A DNA stretch of 64,000 bases from Acidobacteriota bacterium. Lineage in GTDB: Bacteria; Acidobacteriota; Terriglobia; Terriglobales; Acidobacteriaceae. Both the position numbers and the translations under genes were made by a program. The notes under the pieces are model-generated. The model saw only the letters and a program-made list of their open reading frames with translations. It was not told where the DNA came from and made no database searches. How positions within the stretch are numbered: the first letter of the stretch is position 1; every line of letters starts with the position of its first letter. The stretch covers positions 1-64,000 of the forward strand of contig JAFDVP010000014.1 of the NCBI GenBank assembly GCA_018268895.1, read 5' to 3'. Below, in pieces: positions 1-8,729 of this stretch.

Positions 1-138
1 ATGGTGATGCCGGGCGACAACATCCAGCTGGAGATCACGCTGCACACCCCGGTGGCCATGGAGAAGGGCCTCCGCTTCGCTATCCGCGAAGGCGGTCGCA
101 CCGTCGGCGCGGGAACCATCTCCGAAATCATCAAGTAA
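1..138 (+). CDS. tuf: Elongation factor Tu, C-terminal fragment (cut by window start)
   Basis: The last 45 codons of EF-Tu, the GTPase that brings aminoacyl-tRNA to the ribosome. Only domain III is present: MVMPGDN is the internal motif, followed by the strongly conserved tail RFAIREGGRTVGAGTI and the usual ending just after ISEIIK. The ATG at base 1 is an internal methionine, not a start. A perfect 12-bp terminator hairpin lies 55 bases downstream, so tuf ends its transcription unit here. Identification is secure. Confidence 0.97.
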   Translation: MVMPGDNIQLEITLHTPVAMEKGLRFAIREGGRTVGAGTISEIIK

Positions 139-193
139 ATACGAGCGGACGGCGGGAGTGCGCTTTGCGCGGTTTCTGCCGGACGTGAAATAT

Positions 194-226
194 AAAGCGG
201 CGAGCGATAGCTCGCCGCTTTGTTTT
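194..226 (+). terminator. Intrinsic terminator of tuf
   Basis: A perfect 12-bp inverted repeat, AAAGCGGCGAGC (194-205) and GCTCGCCGCTTT (210-221), with a GATA loop and followed by GTTTT. It ends transcription of tuf. Its position also argues against a long N-terminal extension of the following brnT frame, which would otherwise run straight through the hairpin. Confidence 0.9.
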
Positions 227-268
227 AAGCTGTTGACCGACTACCAAATTGTATATACAGTAAATGCC

Positions 269-538
269 GTGGCGATCACGTTCGACCCGAGGAAAGATGC
301 CGTTAACCGGAGGAAGCACGACATCTCGCTGAGTCGGGCAGAGGACTTCGACTTTGAGACGGCGATCTTCGTTGTGGACGACCGCGAGGATTACGACGAG
401 GTTCGTTACCGTGCCCTCGGATTTCTGGAAGCACGGCTCTATTCGCTAGTGTTTACACAGGATGGCGAGGACATTCGCGCCATCAGCCTCAGAAAGGCGA
501 CTCGACATGAAGCAAAAGAGTGTGAAGAAAACGGTTAA
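269..538 (+). CDS. brnT: BrnT-family ribonuclease toxin of type II TA system
   Basis: An 89-residue protein of the BrnT family: RelE-fold ribonucleases that cut mRNA and are neutralised by BrnA. Seen: the family N-terminus ITFDPRKDAVNRRKHDISL (residues 3-21), the central EVRYRALG strand and the ending RAISLRKATRHE, which holds the conserved Arg/Lys residues. The frame is open back to 158, but that would cross the tuf terminator, so I place the start at GTG 269, which matches the family's usual N-terminus; no clear ribosome-binding site is visible. It overlaps brnA by 32 bases, the usual toxin-first BrnTA order. The pair normally represses its own promoter; the AT-rich sequence at 249-262 is a candidate. 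The catalytic set looks complete, so I infer a working toxin. Confidence 0.85.
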   Translation: MAITFDPRKDAVNRRKHDISLSRAEDFDFETAIFVVDDREDYDEVRYRALGFLEARLYSLVFTQDGEDIRAISLRKATRHEAKECEENG

Positions 539-782
539 GTCGGCTCCCGACAAAGAGAACCCGGAGTGGACGAAGGAGGACTTCAAGCGGGCAGTACCGT
601 TCGACCGCTTGCCTGCCGAAGTTCAAAAGTCCTTCTCCGCGCAGACGAGAGGACCGCAGATAGCGCCGAAGAAAGTTCCGGTCTCAATCCGCCTTTCCGC
701 GGATGTCGTGAAGGCCCTTCGTGGCTCTGGGGCGGGATGGCAGTCGAGGGTCGACGATATTCTTCGGGCACATATCAAGTAG
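507..782 (+). CDS. brnA: BrnA-family antitoxin
   Basis: A 91-residue antitoxin of the BrnA type. The N-terminal half is charged and Lys-rich; the C-terminal part, residues 57-88 (VPVSIRLSADVVKALRGSG and GWQSRVDDILRAHI), is a ribbon-helix-helix DNA-binding domain, and the GWQSRVDDILR helix is a family signature. The start is ATG 507, inside the end of brnT, giving translational coupling; the frame is open for 15 more codons upstream, but that would bury it further in brnT. Known role of the family: the dimer binds BrnT and represses the operon. A hairpin follows at 801-823. The pair sits between tuf and rpmG, an accessory insertion in a housekeeping cluster. Confidence 0.85.
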   Translation: MKQKSVKKTVKSAPDKENPEWTKEDFKRAVPFDRLPAEVQKSFSAQTRGPQIAPKKVPVSIRLSADVVKALRGSGAGWQSRVDDILRAHIK

Positions 783-800
783 GTGCTGTGCGGATGGCGG

Positions 801-823
801 GAGACGCGCTTCGCGCGCGTCTC
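801..823. terminator. Hairpin after brnTA
   Basis: A 9-bp inverted repeat, GAGACGCGC (801-809) and GCGCGTCTC (815-823), with a 5-base loop. It lacks a long T tract on the + side, so it is a weak terminator or simply a stable 3' end. It also lies downstream of the minus-strand gene at 879-1397 and could serve both units. Confidence 0.5.
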
Positions 824-878
824 TACTGACCAGCGAAGATAAATCAGGCGGTAGGCCTCAGCTCGCTGCCTTTGATTC

Positions 879-1397
879 CTACAACCAGCACCAATAGCCC
901 GGGTTCTTCGTAATTTGCACGCGTGGGCGCAGTTCCTTTAGCCGCCCGGCGTCCTTTTTGATATTCAATTCGAGGGTGAAATGACCATTCCTTTTACCCT
1001 CAAAAGCTCCGAGCATACAACTCGTTCCTGCTTCGCTCCATGCAGACGCCTGTAGGGGGTTAGCAGACCAACTCTTAACTAAGGTTGCTCCGTCCCATAC
1101 CTTCCACTCGAGTTCAAGCAGGGGAGGCGTGTCGCACCGATGTCCAGGATGGGGTGGTCCCAAGTCGCAATCAAGCTGATCGAGCGGCATACGCCGATCT
1201 ACTTCCAACGAGACGTGATAATCGTGTTTTCCGACAGGGAACAGCTGACTTCGCCAAGTTCCCTCCGTCAAGGGGACTGTAAAAGTGGGGGCCGGTGTGC
1301 AGTTGAACGATATTCGTGCTGCATTTGCCACGATGCAGTCGGAAAATGCGCCAAAGATCAACGCTTTTCTAATGAATTGTCGTCGATTTGAATTCAT
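879..1397 (-). CDS. Exported hypothetical protein with twin-Arg-like signal
   Basis: I do not recognise this 172-residue protein. It starts with a basic stretch NRRQFIRKALIFGAF that looks like a Tat or Sec signal peptide, with likely cleavage after ANA near residue 26. The mature part has Cys residues near 33, 77, 88, 126 and 170, an even number if the signal Cys is left out, so disulphides are plausible. It is rich in beta-prone segments (LELEWKVWDGATLVKSW) and ends in an aromatic GYWCWL. Codon use is less GC-rich than the ribosomal genes beside it, hinting at transfer together with the neighbouring brnTA. It is convergent with brnTA and alone on its strand. Function unknown. Confidence 0.6.
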   Translation of the reverse strand: MNSNRRQFIRKALIFGAFSDCIVANAARISFNCTPAPTFTVPLTEGTWRSQLFPVGKHDYHVSLEVDRRMPLDQLDCDLGPPHPGHRCDTPPLLELEWKVWDGATLVKSWSANPLQASAWSEAGTSCMLGAFEGKRNGHFTLELNIKKDAGRLKELRPRVQITKNPGYWCWL

Positions 1398-1652
1398 TTA
1401 ATAACTTCTCACAGGTGATTCTAAAGACCAAAATCGTGTTTCGCACACTTCTCAAAAATCTCAATTTCGTGGATAATAGACAAGGATGAGCGTGGCCTGA
1501 CCGCTCCTCTTTCCGTACAAATTCAGGATTTGGTTGCAGGGACCATAACCCCTGCGTCGCGGCGTGTCAGGTGGGCGAGGTTTCAGCAACGCTTACAAGG
1601 CATTCTGCTTACCAGCCGAGGTGGCTGGTCACGTTAGAAGGAGAAGAAAACA

Positions 1653-1802
1653 ATGCGCGAGATTATTACCCTCCAGTGCCCGGAGTGCAAGAACCGGAAC
1701 TACTCGACCACGAAGAACAAGAAGACCACGACTGGCCGTCTGGAGTTCTCGAAGTTCTGCAACACGTGCCGCAAGCACACCGACCATAAAGAGACGAAGT
1801 AA
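1653..1802 (+). CDS. rpmG: Large-subunit ribosomal protein L33 (zinc-binding form)
   Basis: A 49-residue L33 of the 50S subunit. It shows the family pattern MREIITLQCPECKNRNY at the start, and two CxxC pairs (residues 9/12 and 36/39), so it is the zinc-binding (C+) form. A ribosome-binding site AGAAGGAGAAG lies just before ATG 1653. It lies upstream of tRNA-Trp and secE, the usual bacterial order. The 255 bases upstream (1398-1652) should hold the promoter for this unit; an inverted repeat GCAGGG (1536-1541) with CCCTGC (1550-1555) is the only structure I see there. Confidence 0.95.
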   Translation: MREIITLQCPECKNRNYSTTKNKKTTTGRLEFSKFCNTCRKHTDHKETK

Positions 1803-1810
1803 CGAAGGCA

Positions 1811-1839
1811 GGGAGTAGGGAATAGGGAGTAGGGAGTAG
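1811..1839. repeat. Heptamer tandem repeat GGGAGTA x4
   Basis: Four head-to-tail copies of a 7-base unit: GGGAGTA, GGGAATA, GGGAGTA, GGGAGTA, between rpmG and tRNA-Trp. There is one mismatch in the second copy. No coding role is apparent. Confidence 0.8.
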
Positions 1840-1887
1840 AAGCGAGACTCCTGCACGACCGTCCCCTCCGGCTCAGAGTTCAAAACC

Positions 1888-1963
1888 GGGGGAGTAAGCT
1901 CAACGGTTAAACTGTCGGTCTCCAAAACCGAACTTCTCGGTTCGAATCCGAGCTCCCCCGCCA
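1888..1963 (+). tRNA. trnW: tRNA-Trp (CCA anticodon)
   Basis: A complete cloverleaf: acceptor GGGGGAG (1888-1894) pairs with CTCCCCC (1953-1959), the discriminator is G and the 3' CCA is encoded (1961-1963). The anticodon stem TCGGT/ACCGA encloses the loop CTCCAAA with anticodon CCA at 1922-1924. The T arm is CTCGG-TTCGAAT-CCGAG. The D stem appears to contain one C-A mismatch. A tRNA-Trp just before secE is common in bacteria. Confidence 0.95.
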
Positions 1964-2039
1964 TCCTGTTTGGGCTTTCTGGACGACAGGGCGGCAGTAA
2001 CGGAAGCAGCAGCAAAAAGAAGATTCCTAAGGCGGCATT

Positions 2040-2300
2040 ATGGCCAAGACGGTAGCGGTAGCAGAACAGCAGACAAGCACCGGGATGCAGCAGTTGAAGT
2101 CGCTTCCCGAGCGCACCATGAGCTTTTTGCGGGACGTGCGCAGCGAGATGCGCAAAGTGGTGTGGCCCGGCCGCGCAGAGGTGCAGTCGACGACGACGGT
2201 GGTCCTGGTTACGGTCTTCATCTTCGCCGGATATTTCTGGCTGGTGGACAACGTCATTGGCCGCGCGGTGGAGTACATACTGCGCATTGCGTCCAAGTAA
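2040..2300 (+). CDS. secE: Preprotein translocase subunit SecE
   Basis: An 86-residue SecE, the clamp of the SecYEG channel in the inner membrane. It has one transmembrane segment (about residues 51-73, STTTVVLVTVFIFAGYFWLV) preceded by the conserved amphipathic motif RSEMRKVVWPGR (34-45). The single-TM form is the usual one outside gamma-proteobacteria. It is followed by nusG and rplK, the standard order. Confidence 0.95.
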   Translation: MAKTVAVAEQQTSTGMQQLKSLPERTMSFLRDVRSEMRKVVWPGRAEVQSTTTVVLVTVFIFAGYFWLVDNVIGRAVEYILRIASK

Positions 2301-2366
2301 GTCGGGTTCAGTAGAGTTCAGCGGTTCCAAGACGAGAACCATACGATGCGTGAAGAAGGCACAACC

Positions 2367-2990
2367 ATGGCGGAAGAGCAGCAGAATCCGGTAGAGCAGG
2401 CGACCGAGGCGGGCAGCGAGCAGCCGACGGAACAACTGGCCCCTCCGGTCAATGAAAATTTCAAGTGGTACATCATCCACGCCTATTCGGGCTTCGAGCG
2501 CAAGGTTCGCGAGTCGCTCGAGAGCCGCATTTCTGCGTTTGGCCTGCAGAACAAGATTGGCCGGATCATGATCCCGACCGAGCCGGTGACGGAGCTTCGC
2601 AACGGCAAGAAGTACACCATCGAGCGTGTCTTTCTTCCCGGCTACGTCCTGATCGAGATGGACCTCGACAATGACCTGTGGCACGTGATCAAGAACACGC
2701 CGCGGGTTACGGGCTTCCTTGGAACAGGCGACAACCCGGTTGCGCTCTCCGAGCAGGAGGTTAGTTCCATTCTCTTCCGCTCCGATGTGTCGAAGGACAA
2801 GCCGACGCTCAAGATCAAGTTCGAGAAGGGCGAGCAGGTTCGCATCAACGAAGGGCCGTTTGCGAACTTCACGGGCGCCGTGGACGAGATCAACGAAGAC
2901 AAGCAGACGCTCAAGGTCATGGTCAGTATCTTCGGGCGCTCCACGCCGGTCGAGATCGAGTTTTCGAAGGTGGACAAGGTTGTCGAATAA
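2367..2990 (+). CDS. nusG: Transcription termination/antitermination factor NusG
   Basis: A NusG of 207 residues that binds RNA polymerase and joins it to Rho or to the ribosome. After an acidic, Gln-rich N-terminal tail of about 30 residues comes the NGN domain, beginning KWYIIHAYSGFERKV and containing VFLPGYVLIEM, then a C-terminal KOW domain (FEKGEQVRINEGPFANFTG and VSIFGRSTPVEIEF). An in-frame ATG lies at 2346, but GAAGAAGG at 2352-2359 sits 7 bases before ATG 2367, so I prefer the shorter form. It lies between secE and rplK. Confidence 0.95.
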   Translation: MAEEQQNPVEQATEAGSEQPTEQLAPPVNENFKWYIIHAYSGFERKVRESLESRISAFGLQNKIGRIMIPTEPVTELRNGKKYTIERVFLPGYVLIEMDLDNDLWHVIKNTPRVTGFLGTGDNPVALSEQEVSSILFRSDVSKDKPTLKIKFEKGEQVRINEGPFANFTGAVDEINEDKQTLKVMVSIFGRSTPVEIEFSKVDKVVE

Positions 2991-3101
2991 GGATTTGGGC
3001 CCGTGCGTTTAGCAGCGAGCCTGGAAGTGTGAGTTTGAAATTATCAAAATCAAGCGAGATGGCCGTGAGGCCGCCGCTGGAAGCGTAAAGAGGATTTACC
3101 A

Positions 3102-3539
3102 ATGGCACCGAAGAAAGTTACTGGATACGTCAAACTTCAGATCGTAGCGGGCAAGGCGACGCCTGCGCCGCCGGTCGGCCCTGCGCTTGGTCAGGCCCAG
3201 GTCAACATCATGGAGTTCTGCAAGCAGTTCAACGAGCGTACGAGCAAGGACCCGGCTCTCGCGGGCCTGACGGTTCCGGTCGTGATCTCGGTCTATGCCG
3301 ACCGCACATTCAGCTTCGTGACGAAGACTCCTCCGGCCCCGGTGCTTCTGCTGAAGGCCGCTGGTATCGAGAAGGGCTCGGGAACTCCGAACAAGGAGAA
3401 GAAGGGCAAGGTCACCGAGAAGCAGGTCCTCGAGATCGCCAAGCAGAAGATGCCGGACATGAACGCCGCCACGGTTGAGGCTGCTGCGAAGACGATCCGC
3501 GGCACGGCGCGCTCGATGGGCATCGATGTTGTCGCCTGA
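3102..3539 (+). CDS. rplK: Large-subunit ribosomal protein L11
   Basis: A 145-residue L11, part of the GTPase-associated centre of the 50S subunit and the site that controls RelA activity. Seen: TGYVKLQIVAGKATPAPPVG at the N-terminus, the Pro-rich hinge TKTPPAPVLLLKAAG, and the C-terminal rRNA-binding domain ending IRGTARSMGIDV. RBS AGAGGA lies 9 bases before ATG 3102. Oddly, rplA does not follow: a strong terminator comes 20 bases after the stop and then unrelated genes. Confidence 0.97.
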   Translation: MAPKKVTGYVKLQIVAGKATPAPPVGPALGQAQVNIMEFCKQFNERTSKDPALAGLTVPVVISVYADRTFSFVTKTPPAPVLLLKAAGIEKGSGTPNKEKKGKVTEKQVLEIAKQKMPDMNAATVEAAAKTIRGTARSMGIDVVA

Positions 3540-3558
3540 TAGATGCTTGAGTCAACAT

Positions 3559-3584
3559 AAAGCCCCGGCATCGCCGGGGCTTTT
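3559..3584 (+). terminator. Intrinsic terminator after rplK
   Basis: An 11-bp perfect stem, AAAGCCCCGGC (3559-3569) and GCCGGGGCTTT (3573-3583), with a 3-base loop and a TTTT tail. It closes the rpmG-rplK unit. The next 278 bases (3585-3862), up to the end of the converging radical SAM gene, hold no gene I can support. Confidence 0.92.
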
Positions 3585-3862
3585 GCTTTGCCGGTGGAAA
3601 CAACAGCTGCTCAGCCCCGATTCTCCAAATACTGGAGCCCTGTCACTCTATGCTGTGCGATCGAATCAAAGACAGCCGCCGGCATAGTTGTTGAGGCTTT
3701 CGGGTGGAATGATGGCTGTGTGGGGCAGTTCGTGATGCGGAGGCTTTCAGGCTATAGTGGCGTTGCCTGCGGAGCCGTATCTTTGAACCGGCGAAACGAA
3801 TCGTCCACCATCTCTGCATCGTCTACTCCAGTTGCCTTTTGACTGATAGGCAGCCCATGTTG

Positions 3863-5038
3863 CTATCCAAAGAGGCTCCGCTGCTGCGGGTGGCGAATGC
3901 CTGTGGGCGGTTTTTTCCGATCAGCTTCAGTCTGCCGGATCGGGGCCTGAGGTCGTGGATCGTTTGTCGTATCGCTACGTGCATAGCCAGCCAGTGGCAG
4001 CGCTTCAGTCGCGTCTTCGGCGTAGTCTTTCCGCCAACGGCGATTGAGTCCGTGCCGGTGACGTGCTTCGTCAACGATGCGGGCCAGGCGTTGCGCGTAG
4101 GCCTTTGAAGCGAAGTCAGCGAGGGCGAACCGGCGCTCATACTCAGGTATAAGCGCCGGAAAGTGCTCCCGAACGAAGCTCAGGTAGGTGGGACGGGAGC
4201 ACGGCTTGAGAAAGAGTGGACTGGCGGCAAAGAAACTGGCGTTTGCTTCGGCCGCCAACGCCGCCATGCGATCGATTGCCGTATGCGTGTCTGTGATACC
4301 GGGTAACAGCGGTGAACAGAGAATACCGGTCGCGATGCCAGCGCGCCGCAACCTTCGCACGGTGTCAAAGCGGAGGTCGGGGCGCGGGGCGCGAGGTTCC
4401 AGAAGGCGCGCAAGCGCTGCATCGGGCGTTGTGATCGTGATGTGGACGACCAGGTGATTGCGGCGGGAGATCTCCTGTAAAAGATCGGTGTCGCGGAGAA
4501 TCAGCCGCGACTTGGTGACGACGCCGATGCGATAGCCGCTGCGCGAAGCAAAGACCTCCAGGATGCTGCGGGTGATACAGGCACGGCGCTCGATCGGCTG
4601 CCAGGGATCTGTTGCGGTACCGATGGCGATCTGATCGTTGGAGTCGAAATGACGGAGCTCCTGTTCGAGAAGCCATGCGGCGTTCTGCTTGAGGAAGATG
4701 AGCCGCTCGAAGGTGAGCGGGTCGTGGAAATCCGGCTGCTCCGGAGAAGTTGGCTGACTGGCAGCCGGGGCCATGAACTCGTGCGTGTAGCGGGCATAGC
4801 AATAGCGGCAGGCGAACTCACAGCCGCGGTAGGGGTTGATGCTCCAGGCCATCCAGGTCATACGCCGGGAGACCGAGCGATTGAGCAGGCTGCGAACTTT
4901 GAGCCCTTTGAACTCGATCAGATGTCCTTCATCGGTATGCATCGCTTCAAAGGCCATGCGCGCGATGCCGGTTGGGCGGACGCTCGTAGTCTGGTCGACG
5001 ATAGGAAATAAGGAAGCCCCGTCTTGTATTTTCGCCAT
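3863..5038 (-). CDS. Radical SAM protein, PA0069 / SplB-like family
   Basis: A 391-residue radical SAM enzyme. The cluster-binding motif is CEFACRYC (residues 73-80, CxxxCxxC), set in the family context NPYRGCEFACRYCYARY, with the later IAIGTATDPWQPIE motif. This matches the PA0069 family, related to spore photoproduct lyase, whose substrate is unknown to me. The C-terminus carries a basic, low-complexity tail. It is a single gene converging on the rplK terminator; the 357 bases upstream are AT-rich and divergent from the histidine kinase gene. The family call is sure, the reaction is not. Confidence 0.85.
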   Translation of the reverse strand: MAKIQDGASLFPIVDQTTSVRPTGIARMAFEAMHTDEGHLIEFKGLKVRSLLNRSVSRRMTWMAWSINPYRGCEFACRYCYARYTHEFMAPAASQPTSPEQPDFHDPLTFERLIFLKQNAAWLLEQELRHFDSNDQIAIGTATDPWQPIERRACITRSILEVFASRSGYRIGVVTKSRLILRDTDLLQEISRRNHLVVHITITTPDAALARLLEPRAPRPDLRFDTVRRLRRAGIATGILCSPLLPGITDTHTAIDRMAALAAEANASFFAASPLFLKPCSRPTYLSFVREHFPALIPEYERRFALADFASKAYAQRLARIVDEARHRHGLNRRWRKDYAEDATEALPLAGYARSDTTNDPRPQAPIRQTEADRKKPPTGIRHPQQRSLFG

Positions 5039-5395
5039 TTGTTCGCCTATTCAAGATAGGTTAGAACCAGTTTCCTGAAGCCGTCAAGTGCATATGTCTG
5101 GTATTCCCGAATCGGAACAACGTGTCATTTTGGGAAAAGATAAACGAAGTAGATTTCTTCGATATTTCGGGATTTTCTTTGGGGTATTGCCGCAGGCACC
5201 GTCCCAAATCGGGAATTGCTCTAATTCTCGTAACGTGATTTTCTTTGAGGTAACCACAAGTAATCATCGTGGTTTAGTCTTGATATTCAGCAAGTTGCGT
5301 TCAGCATCGCTTCGAAGTGTCCCGGTTTGGCACTCGACGTGATTACGTAAGTGCAACCGCGAGCAGAGCAGTAACAAGCGGTTTGGAGTGTTGGA
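5039..5395. other. AT-rich intergenic region between divergent genes
   Basis: 357 bases without a supportable gene, noticeably richer in A and T than its surroundings. It must carry the promoters of the radical SAM gene (leftward) and the kinase gene (rightward). An inverted pair ATTCCCGA (5103-5110) and TCGGGAAT (5209-5216) is the only symmetric feature I see. Short open frames here have no family features. Confidence 0.5.
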
Positions 5396-6427
5396 ATGAA
5401 GGCAACCCAGAGCAGTACTGCCTTGATGGATTTAGTAGGAACTGTCGAGTCCCCGGACCGGGAGCATTTGCGTGTGTCGTCGGCCCCAAGACTACTGAGC
5501 CTCAGGCTCGACCTGGGCATCGTGGAAGATGCCTCATCCGTCGATCAGCAAGATGCTGTGCAGGCGTGGGTCCATTCAAATGGACGTGATTCAGGGAGCA
5601 ATGCTCGGCTTCCTTATGAAGAAGCGATGAAGCGGCATGGTAGTGTGCGTTCCAGCGATGTTATCGGCAGGGACGGATATCACGCTGCTCCTGTTGTAAG
5701 TGTGGCCGATGGCGCGGGGTTGGCCCACGATGCCGGAAATCTTCTGAGCGCACTCAGTCTCTACGCGGATATGTTATCGCTGCCTGGCGTTCTGCATGAT
5801 GAGTACCGCGAGTATGCGAGCGAGCTTCGCCTGTTGAGCGAACGAAGCTCGGCGATGATTGCACGGTTGTTCGATCACGTCAATCAGGCAAAGGAGAAGA
5901 CAGGCAATCGGCTGACGTCGCTGGCTGAAGTGATCGCACGCTGCGGCGGGCTTCTGGATCGCATTGCTGGACGCCGCGTGGAAGTCTCCTTCGGCAGAGA
6001 AGCGGACCTGCTGGTGGACGTCTCCTCGGAGATTGTGGAGCGTATCGTCATCAACCTTGTGAAGAATGCCGCTGAGGCGATTGGCGAAGGGAATCCTGGA
6101 TCGATCCTGGTGCATGTGAGTGCAGCAGGAGATGGCTGTGAGGCAGGAGTCGCGGTGACGGTTGAGGATACCGGATGCGGCATGACCCGCGACGAACTGT
6201 CTACGCTGGGAGCTTACAAAACAGTCGCCCGGGGAAGCCGCGGCATCGGGTTTCGCGTGGTGCGCGAACTTGCTGCGATGTCGAACGGGTGCGTTGCGAT
6301 CGCAAGCGCTCCTGGTGAGGGGACGAAGGTTTCGGTTGAGTGGCCGTCGATCGAACAGATGCAGATCGAGACGGGCGAGAGGACGCGGCGGGTCCTGCGC
6401 GGCGAAGCGGGATGGATCGCCTGTTGA
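5396..6427 (+). CDS. Soluble sensor histidine kinase
   Basis: A 343-residue histidine kinase with no transmembrane segment, so cytoplasmic. Residues 1-105 are unrecognised and poorly structured. The dimerisation helix carries the phospho-accepting His at 111 in LAHDAGNLLSAL; the ATPase domain has the N box INLVKNAAEAI (219-229), G1 VEDTGCGM (256-263) and G2 RGIGFRVV (282-289). Its partner is the NtrC-type regulator 52 bases downstream, which it presumably phosphorylates. The HDAGNLL form of the H box resembles NtrB/AtoS-like kinases. The signal is unknown; the unusual N-terminal third may be the sensor. Confidence 0.88.
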   Translation: MKATQSSTALMDLVGTVESPDREHLRVSSAPRLLSLRLDLGIVEDASSVDQQDAVQAWVHSNGRDSGSNARLPYEEAMKRHGSVRSSDVIGRDGYHAAPVVSVADGAGLAHDAGNLLSALSLYADMLSLPGVLHDEYREYASELRLLSERSSAMIARLFDHVNQAKEKTGNRLTSLAEVIARCGGLLDRIAGRRVEVSFGREADLLVDVSSEIVERIVINLVKNAAEAIGEGNPGSILVHVSAAGDGCEAGVAVTVEDTGCGMTRDELSTLGAYKTVARGSRGIGFRVVRELAAMSNGCVAIASAPGEGTKVSVEWPSIEQMQIETGERTRRVLRGEAGWIAC

Positions 6428-6479
6428 TCGAGTTGACCGGGCTGCGTGAACGCGAGATTGAAGAGAGGGAACAGAGGTC

Positions 6480-8000
<1,521 letters not shown>

Positions 8001-8066
8001 CCCTGCGGGATTGCTGCCCTGTCCATGACGATGAAGTAGGATCGTACGAAAAGGATGGTGGCAATC

Positions 8067-8333
8067 ATGCGCTGCGAACATCTGAATCAGATCAGGGATG
8101 TGACGCCTTCGGCCAAGGGCTGCGAGGAGTGTCTGAAGACAGGCGGCTGGTGGGTGCATCTGCGGATGTGCATGATATGCGGCCACATGGGCTGTTGCGA
8201 TTCGTCGCCGAACAAACACGCTACGAAGCATTTTCACGCGACGAAACATCCGATTATGCGATCGATGGAGCCCGGAGAAGACTGGGGCTGGTGCTATGTG
8301 GACGAGGTGGAGCTGGACTTCTCGAAGCGATAG
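8067..8333 (+). CDS. UBP-type zinc-finger protein
   Basis: A small protein of 88 residues made almost wholly of one UBP-type (ZnF-UBP) zinc finger. The metal ligands are visible: CEHL, then CEEC, then CMICGHMGCCD and NKHATKHFHATKH. In eukaryotes this fold binds ubiquitin tails; in bacteria short stand-alone forms are common and their role is not known. An upstream in-frame ATG at 8055 directly abuts the AAAAGG ribosome-binding site, so ATG 8067 is preferred. Single gene between the regulator and a CDGSH protein. Confidence 0.85.
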   Translation: MRCEHLNQIRDVTPSAKGCEECLKTGGWWVHLRMCMICGHMGCCDSSPNKHATKHFHATKHPIMRSMEPGEDWGWCYVDEVELDFSKR

Positions 8334-8413
8334 CCTGGCGCCGATGGCTGGAACTGCAATCGCCATAGTTTGCTATGCTTGCCTCATCTTTTAAAGAGAG
8401 TGAGCAGCAGACG

Positions 8414-8635
8414 ATGTCAGAACAGGTAGTTAAGATTACGGTTCGTCCAAATGGGCCGTTGCGTGTAGAAGGCCCCATTTCGTTGATGGATGCGGATGGC
8501 AGGCAGTGGGACCTTACGGGGAAGCCGGCGATCTCGTTGTGCCGGTGCGGGGCAAGCGAAAAGCGTCCTTTTTGCGACGGATCGCACAACCGGATCGGCT
8601 TTCAGTGTCAGGCAAGTCCGGAGAATCTTACATAG
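8414..8635 (+). CDS. CDGSH iron-sulfur domain protein
   Basis: A 73-residue protein with the CDGSH signature CRCGASEKRPFCDGSH, which carries the 3-Cys/1-His set for a [2Fe-2S] cluster like that of mitoNEET. The rest is a small beta-rich N-terminal part (VKITVRPNGPLRV). Start taken at ATG 8414, where the family-like sequence begins; the frame stays open 13 codons further up. The role is probably electron transfer or cluster handling, inferred from the family only. A hairpin follows the stop. Confidence 0.85.
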   Translation: MSEQVVKITVRPNGPLRVEGPISLMDADGRQWDLTGKPAISLCRCGASEKRPFCDGSHNRIGFQCQASPENLT

Positions 8636-8643
8636 CTTTGCCC

Positions 8644-8670
8644 GATAGCCGGCCTCGACAACCGGCTATC
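8644..8670 (+). terminator. Hairpin after CDGSH gene
   Basis: A perfect 9-bp stem, GATAGCCGG (8644-8652) and CCGGCTATC (8662-8670), with a 9-base loop, 8 bases after the stop codon. It is followed by GCTTTGTCTC, only a modest T tract, so it is a plausible but not ideal intrinsic terminator. Confidence 0.65.
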
Positions 8671-8729
8671 GCTTTGTCTCAGGTAAGTATTTCGTTGTAT
8701 CTCGCGAAAGATATTCAAGGATGGTTTCG

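Noticed and set aside
158..268. Longer brnT start at 158
   Set aside because: It would translate through the perfect tuf terminator hairpin at 194-221, and the family N-terminus begins at 269.
1629..2684. 351-codon minus-strand open frame
   Set aside because: It covers rpmG, tRNA-Trp, secE and the start of nusG on the opposite strand; an antisense shadow of GC-rich genes.
5326..5342. Sigma-54-like promoter upstream of the kinase
   Set aside because: TTGGCAC fits the -24 element but the -12 element reads GTGA instead of TTGC at the right spacing; the invariant GC is lost.
5088..5342. 84-codon plus-strand frame in the AT-rich gap
   Set aside because: No ribosome-binding site, no family, and it lies where promoters of two divergent genes are needed.
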